Positions 22,562 through 31,247 of a stretch of 64,000 bases of DNA are shown here, one piece after another (the stretch's first letter is position 1; each line of letters opens with the position of its first letter). Source of the stretch: CAYOBW01 sp964402115 (GTDB lineage Bacteria; Verrucomicrobiota; Kiritimatiellia; UBA8416; CAYOBW01); contig CAYOBW010000008.1 in the NCBI GenBank assembly GCA_964402115.1, forward strand, positions 1 to 64,000, given 5' to 3'. The notes under the pieces were generated by a model. It saw only the letters and a program-made list of their open reading frames with translations. It made no database searches and was not told the DNA's origin. A program made the translations under genes and the position numbers.

Positions 22562-24562
22562 CTAGCGCTCGACCGGAAGCTCGGGACGGGCGGCCCATTC
22601 GGTCCAGCCGGCGTCGTACCAGCGGACATGCGGATAGCCCAGCAGGTGCTTCAGCACGAAGAAGGTCTGGCTGGCCTGGTGACCGGTGCGACAATGCACG
22701 ATGACTTCGGTGTTCGTGGACGGAATCAGCCTACCGTAGGCGGCGGCCAGGTCGGCGGTCGGTTTGAAGGTGATGACTTTGTTCAGATTGGTGACGACAT
22801 CCTCCGTGTAAGCGCGATTGAGGGCGCCGGGGATGTGGCCGGCGCGGGCCTCGTCGGACTTCTTGCCGCTGAAGAAGGCCGCCGGCCGCACGTCGATGAT
22901 CACGGCGCCGGGCTTGCCGAGCGTGGCGGCCACGGCCCGGTAATCCGCCGTGAAGCGATCGGCGTCCTGTCTGGCCGGGCGATCCGTTGCGGTTACGGCG
23001 GGCAGTGCGGCGTCCGCGGGCCGGCTTTCCTGCGCCCACTTCGCATATCCGCCGTTCAGGACGGCATAGTCCCTGTGCCCCAGCCGTTCGCAAGCCAGGC
23101 CGGCCAGGGTGGAGTCGTGCAGCTTGTCGCCGGACACGAGTACAACGGTGTCGGAGGGCTGCACCCCCAGGAGCGAGAAATGGGCAGCGAGCAGGGGAGG
23201 CGGCAGAAGCATGGAGGGCACGCCCCCGACGTTGCCACGGAGGCTTTCGACATTGAGGCTGAGGGCGCCCGGCATGTGCGCGGTGTTGTATTCCGGCTGG
23301 GGGCGCAGGTCGACGATCTTGAGGCCGGGCGCGCCGAGCCGGGCCGCGAGCCAGTCCGTCTCGACGACGCGCGGCCGGGGGGCCGTTGCCGGCGCGGCGG
23401 CCACCGTGGCGGAAACGGCGGGCGCAGCGAAGAATGCGCGCCAGGCGACAACCCGGGCAGCGGCGCCCGGCGTCAACGGTTCGGACCGCAACGAAACGGG
23501 CTTGAGGCAGCGATCCCTGAAGCCCTGCAGCCCGTCCGTGAGCAGGTAGACGTTGCTGAACCCTTCGCGCTGGAGCGAGTCGCGGGCCTGGGCGGGATGG
23601 GTCATCCCATTGGAGTAGAGGATGATCCGACCCTTGTTCCGGTGGGGTTGCAGCGTTTCCGCCAGCCGGGCCAGCGGCACGTTGAGGGCACCGCGGATGT
23701 GGAAGGCGTTGAACTCGGCCGCCGGCCGCACATCCACGAGCACGAGGCCCCACTCGCCCGCCATCAGGCGGTCGGCGAGCTCCTCGGGTTCGATGTGATC
23801 CCGGGCCTGCTCCACGCTTTCCAGCAGGGCCTTCTCGGCGGCGCCTGTCGCGGAGGCCACCACCGGGGACTTCGCGGACGCCCCTGTCGTGGCGGGACTC
23901 AGCACGAACAAGCCGCCCGCCAGCGCCACGAGGGCCAGGCTGAAGGCCTTCAGAAAAGGCGAACCCAGGTACGGCGCGCGGCCGTTGCGCATCTTCTCGG
24001 CCCACTCCGACAGCCAGAAGGCCACGACGGCCAGCAGCGTGAACGCGAGGATGAAGCCGTTGCGCGACAGGCCCAGGTTGTCGTAAATCAGCTGCGGGCC
24101 GCGATCCCCGGCCGTGTATAGCGGCCGAATCAGGGGGAACAGTTCGTTGAACAGGATGCTCCCGCCGACGGCGCCAAGCAGAAACACGAGCGCATCGATC
24201 CGGCCGGCGGCGAGGCCCGCCGCGGCCGTGCCGGGACACCAGGCGCCCATCGCAAAACCGACGCCGAACAGCAGGCCGCCCACGATCTGGGCGCCGTAGA
24301 TGGTCGGCATGAGGAAGACCCCGTCCAACTGGATCCACCCCAGCGCCGCCAGGTATGACAAGCCCAGCATGGCGGTGATGAGCGCGGTGAACATCACCTT
24401 CACCACGGCCATATCGGCGAAGGAGAAGACGCCGGCCAGGCGCCGCGAGCTGCTGAAGCCGGCCCGCTCGAGCGCGAACCCGAAGCCGAAACCGATCAGC
24501 AGGGCGAGGAAGAAGGCTCGCGTGGTGCCGAGCGCGTCGGTGCTGTAAAGCGTGTCAAGCAT
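22562..24562 (-). CDS. YeeE/YedE-type sulfur-compound transporter fused to three rhodanese domains
   Basis: The 666-residue protein joins a membrane part and three soluble domains. Residues 1-230 hold about six helices with the Sulf_transp (YeeE/YedE, thiosulfate importer) marks ALERAGFSSSRRLAGVF and GAWCPGT. Rhodanese domains follow at about 255-365, 395-510 and 520-660. Only the last has the catalytic cysteine (VIVHCRTGHQAS); the first two have Ser or none at that place (ILYSNGMTHPAQ, VLVSGDKLHDST). The transporter half is completed by the small partner gene just upstream, which it overlaps by eight bases. It likely passes thiosulfate or persulfide sulfur from membrane to rhodanese; which side the domains face is not certain. 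Confidence 0.9.
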   Translation of the reverse strand: MLDTLYSTDALGTTRAFFLALLIGFGFGFALERAGFSSSRRLAGVFSFADMAVVKVMFTALITAMLGLSYLAALGWIQLDGVFLMPTIYGAQIVGGLLFGVGFAMGAWCPGTAAAGLAAGRIDALVFLLGAVGGSILFNELFPLIRPLYTAGDRGPQLIYDNLGLSRNGFILAFTLLAVVAFWLSEWAEKMRNGRAPYLGSPFLKAFSLALVALAGGLFVLSPATTGASAKSPVVASATGAAEKALLESVEQARDHIEPEELADRLMAGEWGLVLVDVRPAAEFNAFHIRGALNVPLARLAETLQPHRNKGRIILYSNGMTHPAQARDSLQREGFSNVYLLTDGLQGFRDRCLKPVSLRSEPLTPGAAARVVAWRAFFAAPAVSATVAAAPATAPRPRVVETDWLAARLGAPGLKIVDLRPQPEYNTAHMPGALSLNVESLRGNVGGVPSMLLPPPLLAAHFSLLGVQPSDTVVLVSGDKLHDSTLAGLACERLGHRDYAVLNGGYAKWAQESRPADAALPAVTATDRPARQDADRFTADYRAVAATLGKPGAVIIDVRPAAFFSGKKSDEARAGHIPGALNRAYTEDVVTNLNKVITFKPTADLAAAYGRLIPSTNTEVIVHCRTGHQASQTFFVLKHLLGYPHVRWYDAGWTEWAARPELPVER

Positions 24563-25088
24563 GCCATTGCCTCCTGACAAACCAAGCCGTGGCGTAGCCG
24601 CTGGCAAAGAGGCAAACCAGGAACACGAGGCTCCCGGTGAGCAGCAGCGCGCCGCCGCTCAGGGCCTGGCCGGAGGTGCACCCCTGCGCCAGGCGACTCG
24701 CGAAGCCGGCGATCACGCCGCCCGCGAGCGCGTACCAGAGGCGGCGGCGCACGGATGACGCGGCGCCGCGTTCGACTTGCAGCCGCACGCGATTCGCCAG
24801 CAGCGCCGAAAACAGCGCGCCGACGAACGTGCCCACGAACATGAACACGAGGTAGTAGTTCAGCGGCTGCGCGCCCCACTTGCCGAAGTACGCGCTACCC
24901 AGCGTGTGCGGAGCGGAGACGCACAGCGAAAGCGCAGCGCCCACGCGTGCGATGCCGCCCGACGCGCCCAGGCCGGCGCCGAGGGTCACGAACGAGGTCA
25001 AAAGCACCAGCCCCAGCAGCACCCCGGCAAGATAGGGATTCGCGTAGGGTTTGGGTGCGCCAGGGAGCGTGTCGGATTCCGTTTTCAT
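24555..25088 (-). CDS. YeeE/YedE-family partner subunit (N-terminal half transporter)
   Basis: The 177-residue membrane protein has about four helices and the signature RLAQGCTSGQALSGGALL (residues about 132-149), whose Cys is central to thiosulfate passage in TsuA/YeeE. The protein corresponds to the first half of a full-length transporter; the second half is in the fused gene downstream, overlapping at 24,555-24,562. It begins three bases after the MBL-rhodanese gene's stop, so all three belong to one operon. NYYLVFMFVGTFVGAL and similar helices support membrane location. Confidence 0.9.
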   Translation of the reverse strand: MKTESDTLPGAPKPYANPYLAGVLLGLVLLTSFVTLGAGLGASGGIARVGAALSLCVSAPHTLGSAYFGKWGAQPLNYYLVFMFVGTFVGALFSALLANRVRLQVERGAASSVRRRLWYALAGGVIAGFASRLAQGCTSGQALSGGALLLTGSLVFLVCLFASGYATAWFVRRQWHA

Positions 25089-25091
25089 GCT

Positions 25092-27119
25092 TCAGCACCC
25101 CGCGCTGTTCTTTTTCGGCGTTTCCGGGGCGGCCGGCTTCGGCGCCGCCGGCAGCGCGGGAGCCGACACGGGCGCCGCAGGTTTCACGGCGGAACCCGCG
25201 GCCGGCACGCCCGCCGGCAGCGGCGCGGCGGACTCGTTCCAGTACGCCTCCAACCCGCCGAAGAGCACCTTGATCGGCCGCGGGGTCTTCTGGGAGAGGA
25301 TGCCGCCCGCAGCCATCGCCAGCGAACCGTCGCGGTCCACGATGACGAGCGGAACGGCGCCGTTAAGATAGGCCGGGTTGGCGATCAGATCGGCGATATC
25401 AACCTGCAGCGCGCCAGGCAGATTGAAATCCGCGAACTGTGCAGCCGGTCGCACGTCCACGATCTCGAACGTACCGGGCAGGTCCATCAGCATGCGCTTG
25501 AGATCGGCGGCGGCTATGCGGTCCGGCAACCGGACAACGCGCGCAGGCGCGGCAGCTGGGCCGTGTCCGCCGCCGGCGGCACCCAGGGTCGGCAGCCCGG
25601 CCGCGATCCACGCCTCGCTGCCGCCCTCCATGTTGAAGACCTCCTTGAAGCCCTGTTTGAGCAGGACCGAGGCTCCCATGCTGGAGCGGTAGGCGGAGTT
25701 GCAGACTGTCAGCACCGGCATATCCCTGGACAGGCGCTTGCTGTCGGTAAACAGCTTGTTGATCGGGATGTTGAGCACATTGCCGATACGCAACGCCATC
25801 CACTCGCTCGGGAGGCGCACGTCCACGACGATCGGCGCCGTGCCGGCCTGCATCTGCCGATGGAGGTCCTGGGGTTTGAGAAGCTTGAGGGAGCCGACAG
25901 GCAACTTCGCCTGTTTCCACGCCTCCACGCCGCCCTGGAGAAAGCCCGCCGGTGCGTCGAACCCGATCCGTTTCAGGCGCAAGGCGGCTTCCTGTACCTC
26001 GCCATCCGAACCGACAAGCACAAAGGGCTCGCCCCACGGGATCATGCTGCCGGTCCACGTTTCGAAGCGTCCCCGGATGCCGATGCTGATTGCTCCTTTC
26101 GGATGGGCCGCGGCAAACGCCCCGGCGTCACGCACGTCGATCATCCACGTGCCCTTCTCCCCCCGGGCGAGGACATCGGCAGCGGGCAGGGCCGGCGGCG
26201 CAACCTGGTCCCAGGCCACCAGGGGCGGGCCGTCGTGGTTCATCCTGGCGTTGTGTTTGAAGTACGGGGGGGCATCGGGAAGGCCATCGATGACGGCCAT
26301 CACATAGGAGAGCAGGTCCTTGTGCTGAAGGTAGACGTTCTCCCGCCGCTGTTCCCCGATGGTGGAGACCGGCTTGTCGCTCAGGTGGGCGCCGCAGAGG
26401 GATCCCGCGCCGTGGGCCGGGAAGAACCGCGTGTCGTCGGGGAGCCTGGACAGTTTGTCCTGCCAGGAATGGAAGCCCATCTCTGCCAGGGCCGCGGCGC
26501 TCATGCCATCGCCCATCAAGTCGGGACGACCGACGCTGCCGATGAAGAGCGTGTCGCCGGTAAGGACGAAGGCGGGATTCGCCGCCGCGGCCGGGTGATA
26601 AACGTAGAGGCAGGTTCCGTCAGGGGTGTGCCCCGGCGTCGTGATGACAACCGCGCGCACCTGGCCAAAGGCGAAGGCGTCCCCGTCCTTGACCGGCTTG
26701 TGCGGGAAGCCGGCCTGCGTGGCTGCGTTGATGATGACCTCGGCCCCGGTCGCCTTCGCCAGCTCCATGTGCCCGGCTACGAAATCGGCATGCGAATGGG
26801 TCAGGTACACCTTCGTGATCTTGAGCCCCAACTCCTGCGCATCCTTCAGATAGCGGCCGATGTCGCGGGCCGGGTCGACGATCAGGGCTTGCCCCCCGCT
26901 GCCAATCAAGTAGGAGTAGTGCGAGAGGACAGCCAGGTTGTACTGGCGGAACACGAAGTCGGGAGCCTTCTGTTCGGTCTCCTTCACGAGCTGGACATTG
27001 GCCGCCTCGTCGCCGTGCGTCGCCGCTTCTGCATCGCCCGGCAGGCCGGCCGCCTGCACCGAAGCGGTGGCAAACGCCATCCCCATCCACAGCCATCCGA
27101 CCAGACCAGACGTCCTCAT
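25092..27119 (-). CDS. Exported MBL-fold (persulfide dioxygenase-like) protein with three rhodanese domains
   Basis: The 675-residue protein has a signal peptide (to about residue 25). An MBL domain related to ETHE1/glyoxalase II follows, with THSHADFVAGH (107-117), TPGHTPDG, LTGDTLFIG and FPAHGAGS. Then come three rhodanese-like domains (about 300-405, 415-520 and 545-640) and a Pro/Ala tail ending KKNSAGC. HADF in place of HADH is seen in other MBL-rhodanese fusions, so it need not be inactive. Only the middle rhodanese has the Cys loop (TVCNSAYRSS). Start at 27119 chosen by AGGAG and the signal peptide. It probably handles persulfide or thiosulfate in the periplasm and feeds the transporter encoded downstream. 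Confidence 0.9.
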   Translation of the reverse strand: MRTSGLVGWLWMGMAFATASVQAAGLPGDAEAATHGDEAANVQLVKETEQKAPDFVFRQYNLAVLSHYSYLIGSGGQALIVDPARDIGRYLKDAQELGLKITKVYLTHSHADFVAGHMELAKATGAEVIINAATQAGFPHKPVKDGDAFAFGQVRAVVITTPGHTPDGTCLYVYHPAAAANPAFVLTGDTLFIGSVGRPDLMGDGMSAAALAEMGFHSWQDKLSRLPDDTRFFPAHGAGSLCGAHLSDKPVSTIGEQRRENVYLQHKDLLSYVMAVIDGLPDAPPYFKHNARMNHDGPPLVAWDQVAPPALPAADVLARGEKGTWMIDVRDAGAFAAAHPKGAISIGIRGRFETWTGSMIPWGEPFVLVGSDGEVQEAALRLKRIGFDAPAGFLQGGVEAWKQAKLPVGSLKLLKPQDLHRQMQAGTAPIVVDVRLPSEWMALRIGNVLNIPINKLFTDSKRLSRDMPVLTVCNSAYRSSMGASVLLKQGFKEVFNMEGGSEAWIAAGLPTLGAAGGGHGPAAAPARVVRLPDRIAAADLKRMLMDLPGTFEIVDVRPAAQFADFNLPGALQVDIADLIANPAYLNGAVPLVIVDRDGSLAMAAGGILSQKTPRPIKVLFGGLEAYWNESAAPLPAGVPAAGSAVKPAAPVSAPALPAAPKPAAPETPKKNSAGC

Positions 27120-27504
27120 GCGAGAGCTCCTTTCCTTGGCACACCCCTGCCGACACAATATTTGCAACCTATCATAAGTCAGCGCCTGAGCACCAGCAAG
27201 AAGACCATCCGGACAACGTGTTCAGCCCTGCCGCTGGGACCACAAACTACGGTTCGGGCCGGGCAACGGCCATGGGGTGTAACCCTACCGGGGCAGCGAG
27301 GAGCGCGAGCGAAGGCGCTGAAGCCAACCGTATGTCGTGACATCTGTGGGGCGCCGAGCTGCGCACGACTGGACGGGCGTCGTGGCCGGCCCCTCACCCC
27401 AACCCTCTCCCCGCCGGGGCGAGGGAGGAGCAAATCGCTTCATGCCGTGAAACACAAAAAGCCCCCCGGACGACACGGAGACAGCCCCGTCCAGAATCAA
27501 GGGT
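27120..27504. other. 385-bp intergenic region with a dispersed palindromic repeat
   Basis: It separates the sulfur operon from the GH3 cluster's end. No ORF or clear promoter is recognised. At 27,390-27,429 lies a CCCCTCACCCCAACCC-type element whose CCTCTCCCC/GGGGCGAGG arms form a hairpin. This text is widespread in intergenic DNA of many bacteria (recollection). It may act as a transcript end for the cluster. Confidence 0.55.
27390..27429. repeat. CCCCTCACCCCAACCC hairpin repeat
   Basis: The arms CCTCTCCCC and GGGGCGAGG pair with one mismatch around GCC. Only one copy is seen in this window. Confidence 0.6.
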
Positions 27505-29223
27505 TCAGGAACGACCGTGTTCCCCTTCGCGCGGCGCGGCAGGTTGTTGTTGGGCCCGCCCCGCGAAGACCGACATCCAAGCCGAATGACCGGAAAGGGC
27601 TGTGAACTTGATGTCGCCGGCCTTCAGGCCTTGCCGGATGAGAAACGCGCGATAGGCTTCGGTGGCGTTGCCTTCGACACAAAACACCCTGAGCGCCTGG
27701 AGCTGGGAGATGCAACGGGCGTGCCGATAGTGGTAGTTCTCGTGCAGCAGGTTCTCCAGGCTGGCGGCCACCCGCGCCCAGTCCACCGCCTGCGCGTTGT
27801 CTGCTTGCGCGTATAACACATAGCCGGGAAGGTCGCCGGCTTCCGGCAACGCGGGGGCCAGCATGGCGAACGCGAAGCGCAGGCCCAGTTGCCGTTCGAC
27901 CGCACGGATGCTCTCCTCGACATGCCGGCCGTTCAGCTTCTCGCCCACCAAGTCCGAGGTCAGGTTGTCCCTCGACAGGAAAGCCAGGCAGGGCGCCTGA
28001 TGGATGAACCCCGTTACGCTCACGAGATCGTGCAGTCTGTAGCGGCAAAGCCCCCCGCCTGTTGTCAGCACGACCGCGTAGGTCTTGCCGGCCTGGAGTT
28101 CCCAGGCATTCCTGACAGCCCCGTTCTCCGTGTCGATGAACTCGTGGAAGTGCGACCGCACGGCACACGGCTTCCGCCCCGTTCGGCCGAGGGGAAACGA
28201 CACAATGCCCTCCGTGGCGGTCAGGCCCTTGCCCTGAATGGCGACCCCCGGAAAGGCTGCGGCCAGCTCCCCGAGCCAGGGCCCGGACCAACCTTCGGTC
28301 CAGCAACTGATGACGCGCAGGCGCGGCCAGATCCGGCCCGGGAAGTCCCGGCGGGAGACATCCAGGCCGCCGAGAAACGCCGCCCGCCGCGGGTCCGGCG
28401 CCAACTCCGCGCACAGCCTGCGGCGCAAGTCGGGATCGGGAACGACCTCCGGCCCGATCGTGCCGGCCGCGACGCCCTTGACGATGGCGGGCAGCTGCCC
28501 GGGGATGCGCTGGACTAGCGTCGTCAGAAAGGACGGGTGCCAGACGGAAATCAATCGGAGGTTCGACTCCCTGAGCAGGAAGAGGAGCGTGAGGTACTCG
28601 AACGCATCCCGGTCCGCTACCCGTGACAGCGCCGGAGGCACGGCGAACAGGCGGCGTGCCAACCGTCGCTGGAGGGGCCCCAGGTACTCCGCGTCATCGG
28701 GAAACCCCGTGGGAACCCGGCTCCCCGGAGCGTTCCGGCAGGGCGTTGTCGGGCTGAGCGACCAGTACTGCCTCCCCGCCAGCAGCGACGGATACGCGAG
28801 GTAGAGCGCGCCGATCCAGGGATCCACGGCCGCCCGGATCTCGTTGCGCAACGACCGCGTGCAGGGGATGAGCTTCGTGCCTTGCGTCGAGCCGCTGGTC
28901 GGCAGCAGCACCTCGACCGGGTCGGCCGTCAGGCAGGCGGCGCGCCCCGCCGCGATCCGCTCGATCGCCGCCACGTAGTCCTCATGCTCCGTCAGCGGGA
29001 GCGCCTTGAAGTCCTCGACGGACCGGATCGCGGCGAACCGCAAACGCTGACCCAGTTCGGTCCGCGCATTCCGCGCGAGGAAGCGGAACAGGATCCGCGT
29101 CTGCGCGCGCTTGACGTTCCGGCAAGCCAGCCGGAAGGCGATCAAGCCGGGCAAGCAGGACAGGAACCACAGCCCGTTGGCCACGATCACCCCGCAGCCG
29201 CCGCCCGGCCCCCTGCTACTCAT
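27505..29223 (-). CDS. GH3-family acyl-adenylating amide synthetase
   Basis: The 572-residue protein matches the GH3 (auxin-responsive) branch of adenylate-forming enzymes. These activate a carboxylate with ATP and join it to an amino acid or other amine. Visible marks are the ATP loop LPTSGSTQGTKLIPCT (residues about 107-122), YWSLSP, GLTATEGIVSFPLG, VVLTTGGGLCRYRLHDLV and VGEKLNGRHVEESIR. The first 30 residues are hydrophobic and may anchor it to the membrane. It is the last gene of the radical SAM/acetyltransferase cluster and overlaps the GNAT-like gene by eight bases, so it may do the final amide coupling (inference). Substrates are unknown. Confidence 0.88.
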   Translation of the reverse strand: MSSRGPGGGCGVIVANGLWFLSCLPGLIAFRLACRNVKRAQTRILFRFLARNARTELGQRLRFAAIRSVEDFKALPLTEHEDYVAAIERIAAGRAACLTADPVEVLLPTSGSTQGTKLIPCTRSLRNEIRAAVDPWIGALYLAYPSLLAGRQYWSLSPTTPCRNAPGSRVPTGFPDDAEYLGPLQRRLARRLFAVPPALSRVADRDAFEYLTLLFLLRESNLRLISVWHPSFLTTLVQRIPGQLPAIVKGVAAGTIGPEVVPDPDLRRRLCAELAPDPRRAAFLGGLDVSRRDFPGRIWPRLRVISCWTEGWSGPWLGELAAAFPGVAIQGKGLTATEGIVSFPLGRTGRKPCAVRSHFHEFIDTENGAVRNAWELQAGKTYAVVLTTGGGLCRYRLHDLVSVTGFIHQAPCLAFLSRDNLTSDLVGEKLNGRHVEESIRAVERQLGLRFAFAMLAPALPEAGDLPGYVLYAQADNAQAVDWARVAASLENLLHENYHYRHARCISQLQALRVFCVEGNATEAYRAFLIRQGLKAGDIKFTALSGHSAWMSVFAGRAQQQPAAPREGEHGRS

Positions 29224-29941
29224 CCCACGCCACCGTCGTATGCTCGATCGCGCGCCACGCGTAGCGGTTGAGATTCTCCCGCGAGATATCGGCGAGGCAG
29301 GCCAACTCGTCGCCCAGACAGTAGGTCGGATTCCGTTCCAGGAAGAAACGCACGTGCGGATCGCTCCGGCGCCCTGCCGGCACGCTGCACATTTCGGGCC
29401 TGAGCCGGTCCTTCAGCCCCCCGCATCGGACGAGCCCCGTGGCGGCGTCATAGGCGGCCCCGAACTTGTGACTGGCCACGGCCTGGATGAGTCGGGCGTA
29501 GACCACGGGGGTCGTCCGGTCGAAAGCGGGATAGAAGCGGTTGAAGTACACCGGCAGAAACCGGTAGGTGCGATACCCTTTCGAGATCAGGAACCAGTAG
29601 ACCGGGGCGCGTTCGTTCCCGGCCAGCAGTCGCAGCATGACATGTCCGAAACACCCCGCGAGGGTGCTGTCCTGCCAGTGGGCCTGGTCAACGATCGTAT
29701 CGCCGCTGAACAGGAACACGCGCTCGCCGGCGTCAACGGACAGGCGGATGACCTGCAGGGTCGAAAACCCGACAATCTCCCCCCCGTCGCGCAGGAGGAT
29801 GACCCACTGCTTCTCGGCCAGATCCTTGAGAAAGTTGTCCCTGCGCACATTGCAGAAGTAGCGTTTGTGCAGCAGAAACATGGCATCCTTCTCGGATGCC
29901 TGGATCCGCGGCAGTGCGGCGATAACGGATGCAAGCGGCAT
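29216..29941 (-). CDS. GNAT-like protein, hypothetical
   Basis: The 241-residue protein has the layout of an acetyltransferase-type fold: VILLRDGGEIVGFSTLQVI (residues about 46-64) resembles the central strands, followed by VFLFSGDTIVDQAHW and CFGHVMLRLLAG. The usual acetyl-CoA loop Q/RxxGxG/A is not clear, so activity is unsure. The remainder (PVYWFLISKGYRTYRFLPVYF to EHTTVAWDE) looks like proteins encoded beside GH3 synthetases in other bacteria (recollection, not tested). It overlaps the GH3 start, so the two proteins are probably made as a pair. The start at 29941 is followed directly by the conserved part. Confidence 0.6.
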   Translation of the reverse strand: MPLASVIAALPRIQASEKDAMFLLHKRYFCNVRRDNFLKDLAEKQWVILLRDGGEIVGFSTLQVIRLSVDAGERVFLFSGDTIVDQAHWQDSTLAGCFGHVMLRLLAGNERAPVYWFLISKGYRTYRFLPVYFNRFYPAFDRTTPVVYARLIQAVASHKFGAAYDAATGLVRCGGLKDRLRPEMCSVPAGRRSDPHVRFFLERNPTYCLGDELACLADISRENLNRYAWRAIEHTTVAWDE

Positions 29942-29998
29942 GGGACGGCTTCCTTCCCCGCATGAAACAACGCGGGAGGGGGCGGAAGCAACAGCTTT

Positions 29999-30159
29999 TT
30001 ACAGGGTCGCTGAACGCTTCGGTGACGCAAGGGGCTTGCATGGCACATAACGGCCGGGGACGGCCGTCTCCAGCGCGTGGGCAGGCGACGTGGCGTGGAG
30101 ACGGCGGTCCCCGCCGTTATGGCCCTCCCTCCTGCGTCACCGAGGCGTTACAGGGTCGC
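29999..30159. mobile_element. Palindromic MITE-like element, copy A, with flanking direct repeat
   Basis: A body of about 140 bp (30,011-30,151) begins TGAACGCTTCGGTGACGC and ends GCGTCACCGAGGCGTTAC, imperfect terminal inverted repeats. Inside is a second inverted repeat, TAACGGCCGGGGACGG against GGTCCCCGCCGTTA. The 12-mer TTACAGGGTCGC occurs on both sides (29,999-30,010 and 30,148-30,159). After allowing for the element's own TTAC end, a target duplication of 8 bp (AGGGTCGC) remains. It sits exactly on the stop codon of the acetyltransferase gene. No transposase is encoded, so it is non-autonomous. Confidence 0.82.
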
Positions 30160-31242
30160 CACCTCCAGGTGCGGAATCCTGGCGGGATCGAGCCCGCTCA
30201 CGAACTCCAGGCCGTCCTCCCAGCAGACCAGGTAGAGCCGGCTCGTGTAGCGGAACGCCGGAAAGCCTCGCAGCGCGGCCCGCAGCGGATCCCGTTCATG
30301 AAAACCGAGGACGAGGAAAGCGTGGGGCCCTGCGCGGCGCTCGGCGTACACCTGCTCCAGCAGGGTCTGCGCCGTCTCGAGGTTGTCGTCGCGGACGCAC
30401 AGAAAGGCCGCGTAAAGCATGTCGAGACGCTGGCCGACGGGCGGCAGCGGGCGGTGGCCGGCCAGCCCCAGCAGGCCGTTGATGGCTGGCCGGAGCAAGC
30501 GCACCGGCCCGGCATACCCAGCCACGACGTTCTGCTTGAAGCGGCTCTGATCCCACAGGGCGACCACACCCTCGATCGCCTGCCCCTGGCGTCCGATGGC
30601 CACGCGGAAGTCCGCGGGGCTCAACCCGCGCAGGTAATCGGTGCCGAAGTCCCCGGCAGTCAGAACCGGGAAGAACTGACGGCGGGCGCCCTGGCGGTTC
30701 AGGAACGCAACGATGTCCGCCAGCGGCACGTCCCCGCCCCGGCGCAGCTCCTGCCCGCCCGGCGGCCGGCGGCGGCGATTCAGGCTGACGGCATAGGTGA
30801 AATAGCGCCCCTGGTCCAGGTAGTGCGGCAGCCCCGCGCGTCCGCTGGTGAGCAACCCGATGGCGGTCGCGTTGTCCGCGACGATCGTGCTGATGTAGGC
30901 CGGCACGCGCCGGTCGCCGTGCCTTTCGCGCAGAAACCGGTAACCGCGGGCGAGCGCGCCTGCCTGCCGCCCTGCCGGCAGGGAGCGCAAGCCCGACAGG
31001 TAGCCGAAGTCCAGCGCCCGGCCGTCGATGTACATCGGCCGGATGCTGCGGCACCCCGTGCCGATCAGCCGTTCTCCCTCCAGGGCCACCATGGCCTGGT
31101 TCGTGCGCCCCTGGATGCCGAGGCCGTGGAAGTAGTCCGGTTCGCGCTCGAACCTCAGCCGCACCCAGCCGGGCATGGGCAGACTCCGCAGCAATTCGCG
31201 GAGTCCCGGTTCATGCTCGCGCCCGGCCAGCAGGATCCGCAT
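30148..31242 (-). CDS. GNAT-domain acyltransferase-like protein
   Basis: The 364-residue protein has an N-terminal GNAT-type region (MRILLAGREHEPGLRELL, QAMVALEGERLIGTGCRSI, YLSGLRSLPAGRQAGALARG, then STIVADNATAIGLLTSG) in which RQAGALARG fits the acetyl-CoA loop. The second half (DIVAFLNRQGARRQFFPV, VVALWDQSRFKQNVV, RLDMLYAAFLCVRDDNLETA) resembles a second, degenerate acyltransferase lobe. It lies 5 bp after a B12-radical SAM gene, so it is in the same operon. The stop codon TAA coincides with the border of a repeat element inserted at the 3' end. Acyl donor and acceptor are unknown. Confidence 0.78.
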   Translation of the reverse strand: MRILLAGREHEPGLRELLRSLPMPGWVRLRFEREPDYFHGLGIQGRTNQAMVALEGERLIGTGCRSIRPMYIDGRALDFGYLSGLRSLPAGRQAGALARGYRFLRERHGDRRVPAYISTIVADNATAIGLLTSGRAGLPHYLDQGRYFTYAVSLNRRRRPPGGQELRRGGDVPLADIVAFLNRQGARRQFFPVLTAGDFGTDYLRGLSPADFRVAIGRQGQAIEGVVALWDQSRFKQNVVAGYAGPVRLLRPAINGLLGLAGHRPLPPVGQRLDMLYAAFLCVRDDNLETAQTLLEQVYAERRAGPHAFLVLGFHERDPLRAALRGFPAFRYTSRLYLVCWEDGLEFVSGLDPARIPHLEVATL

Positions 31243-31247
31243 GCGGC

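Noticed and set aside
27134..27150. TTGGCACACCCCTGCC as a sigma-54 promoter
   Set aside because: Spacing is one base short and it points away from any plus-strand gene.
24777..27605. 942-codon open frame on the plus strand
   Set aside because: It is antisense to the MBL-rhodanese and transporter genes, has no family motif, and arises from high GC codon use.
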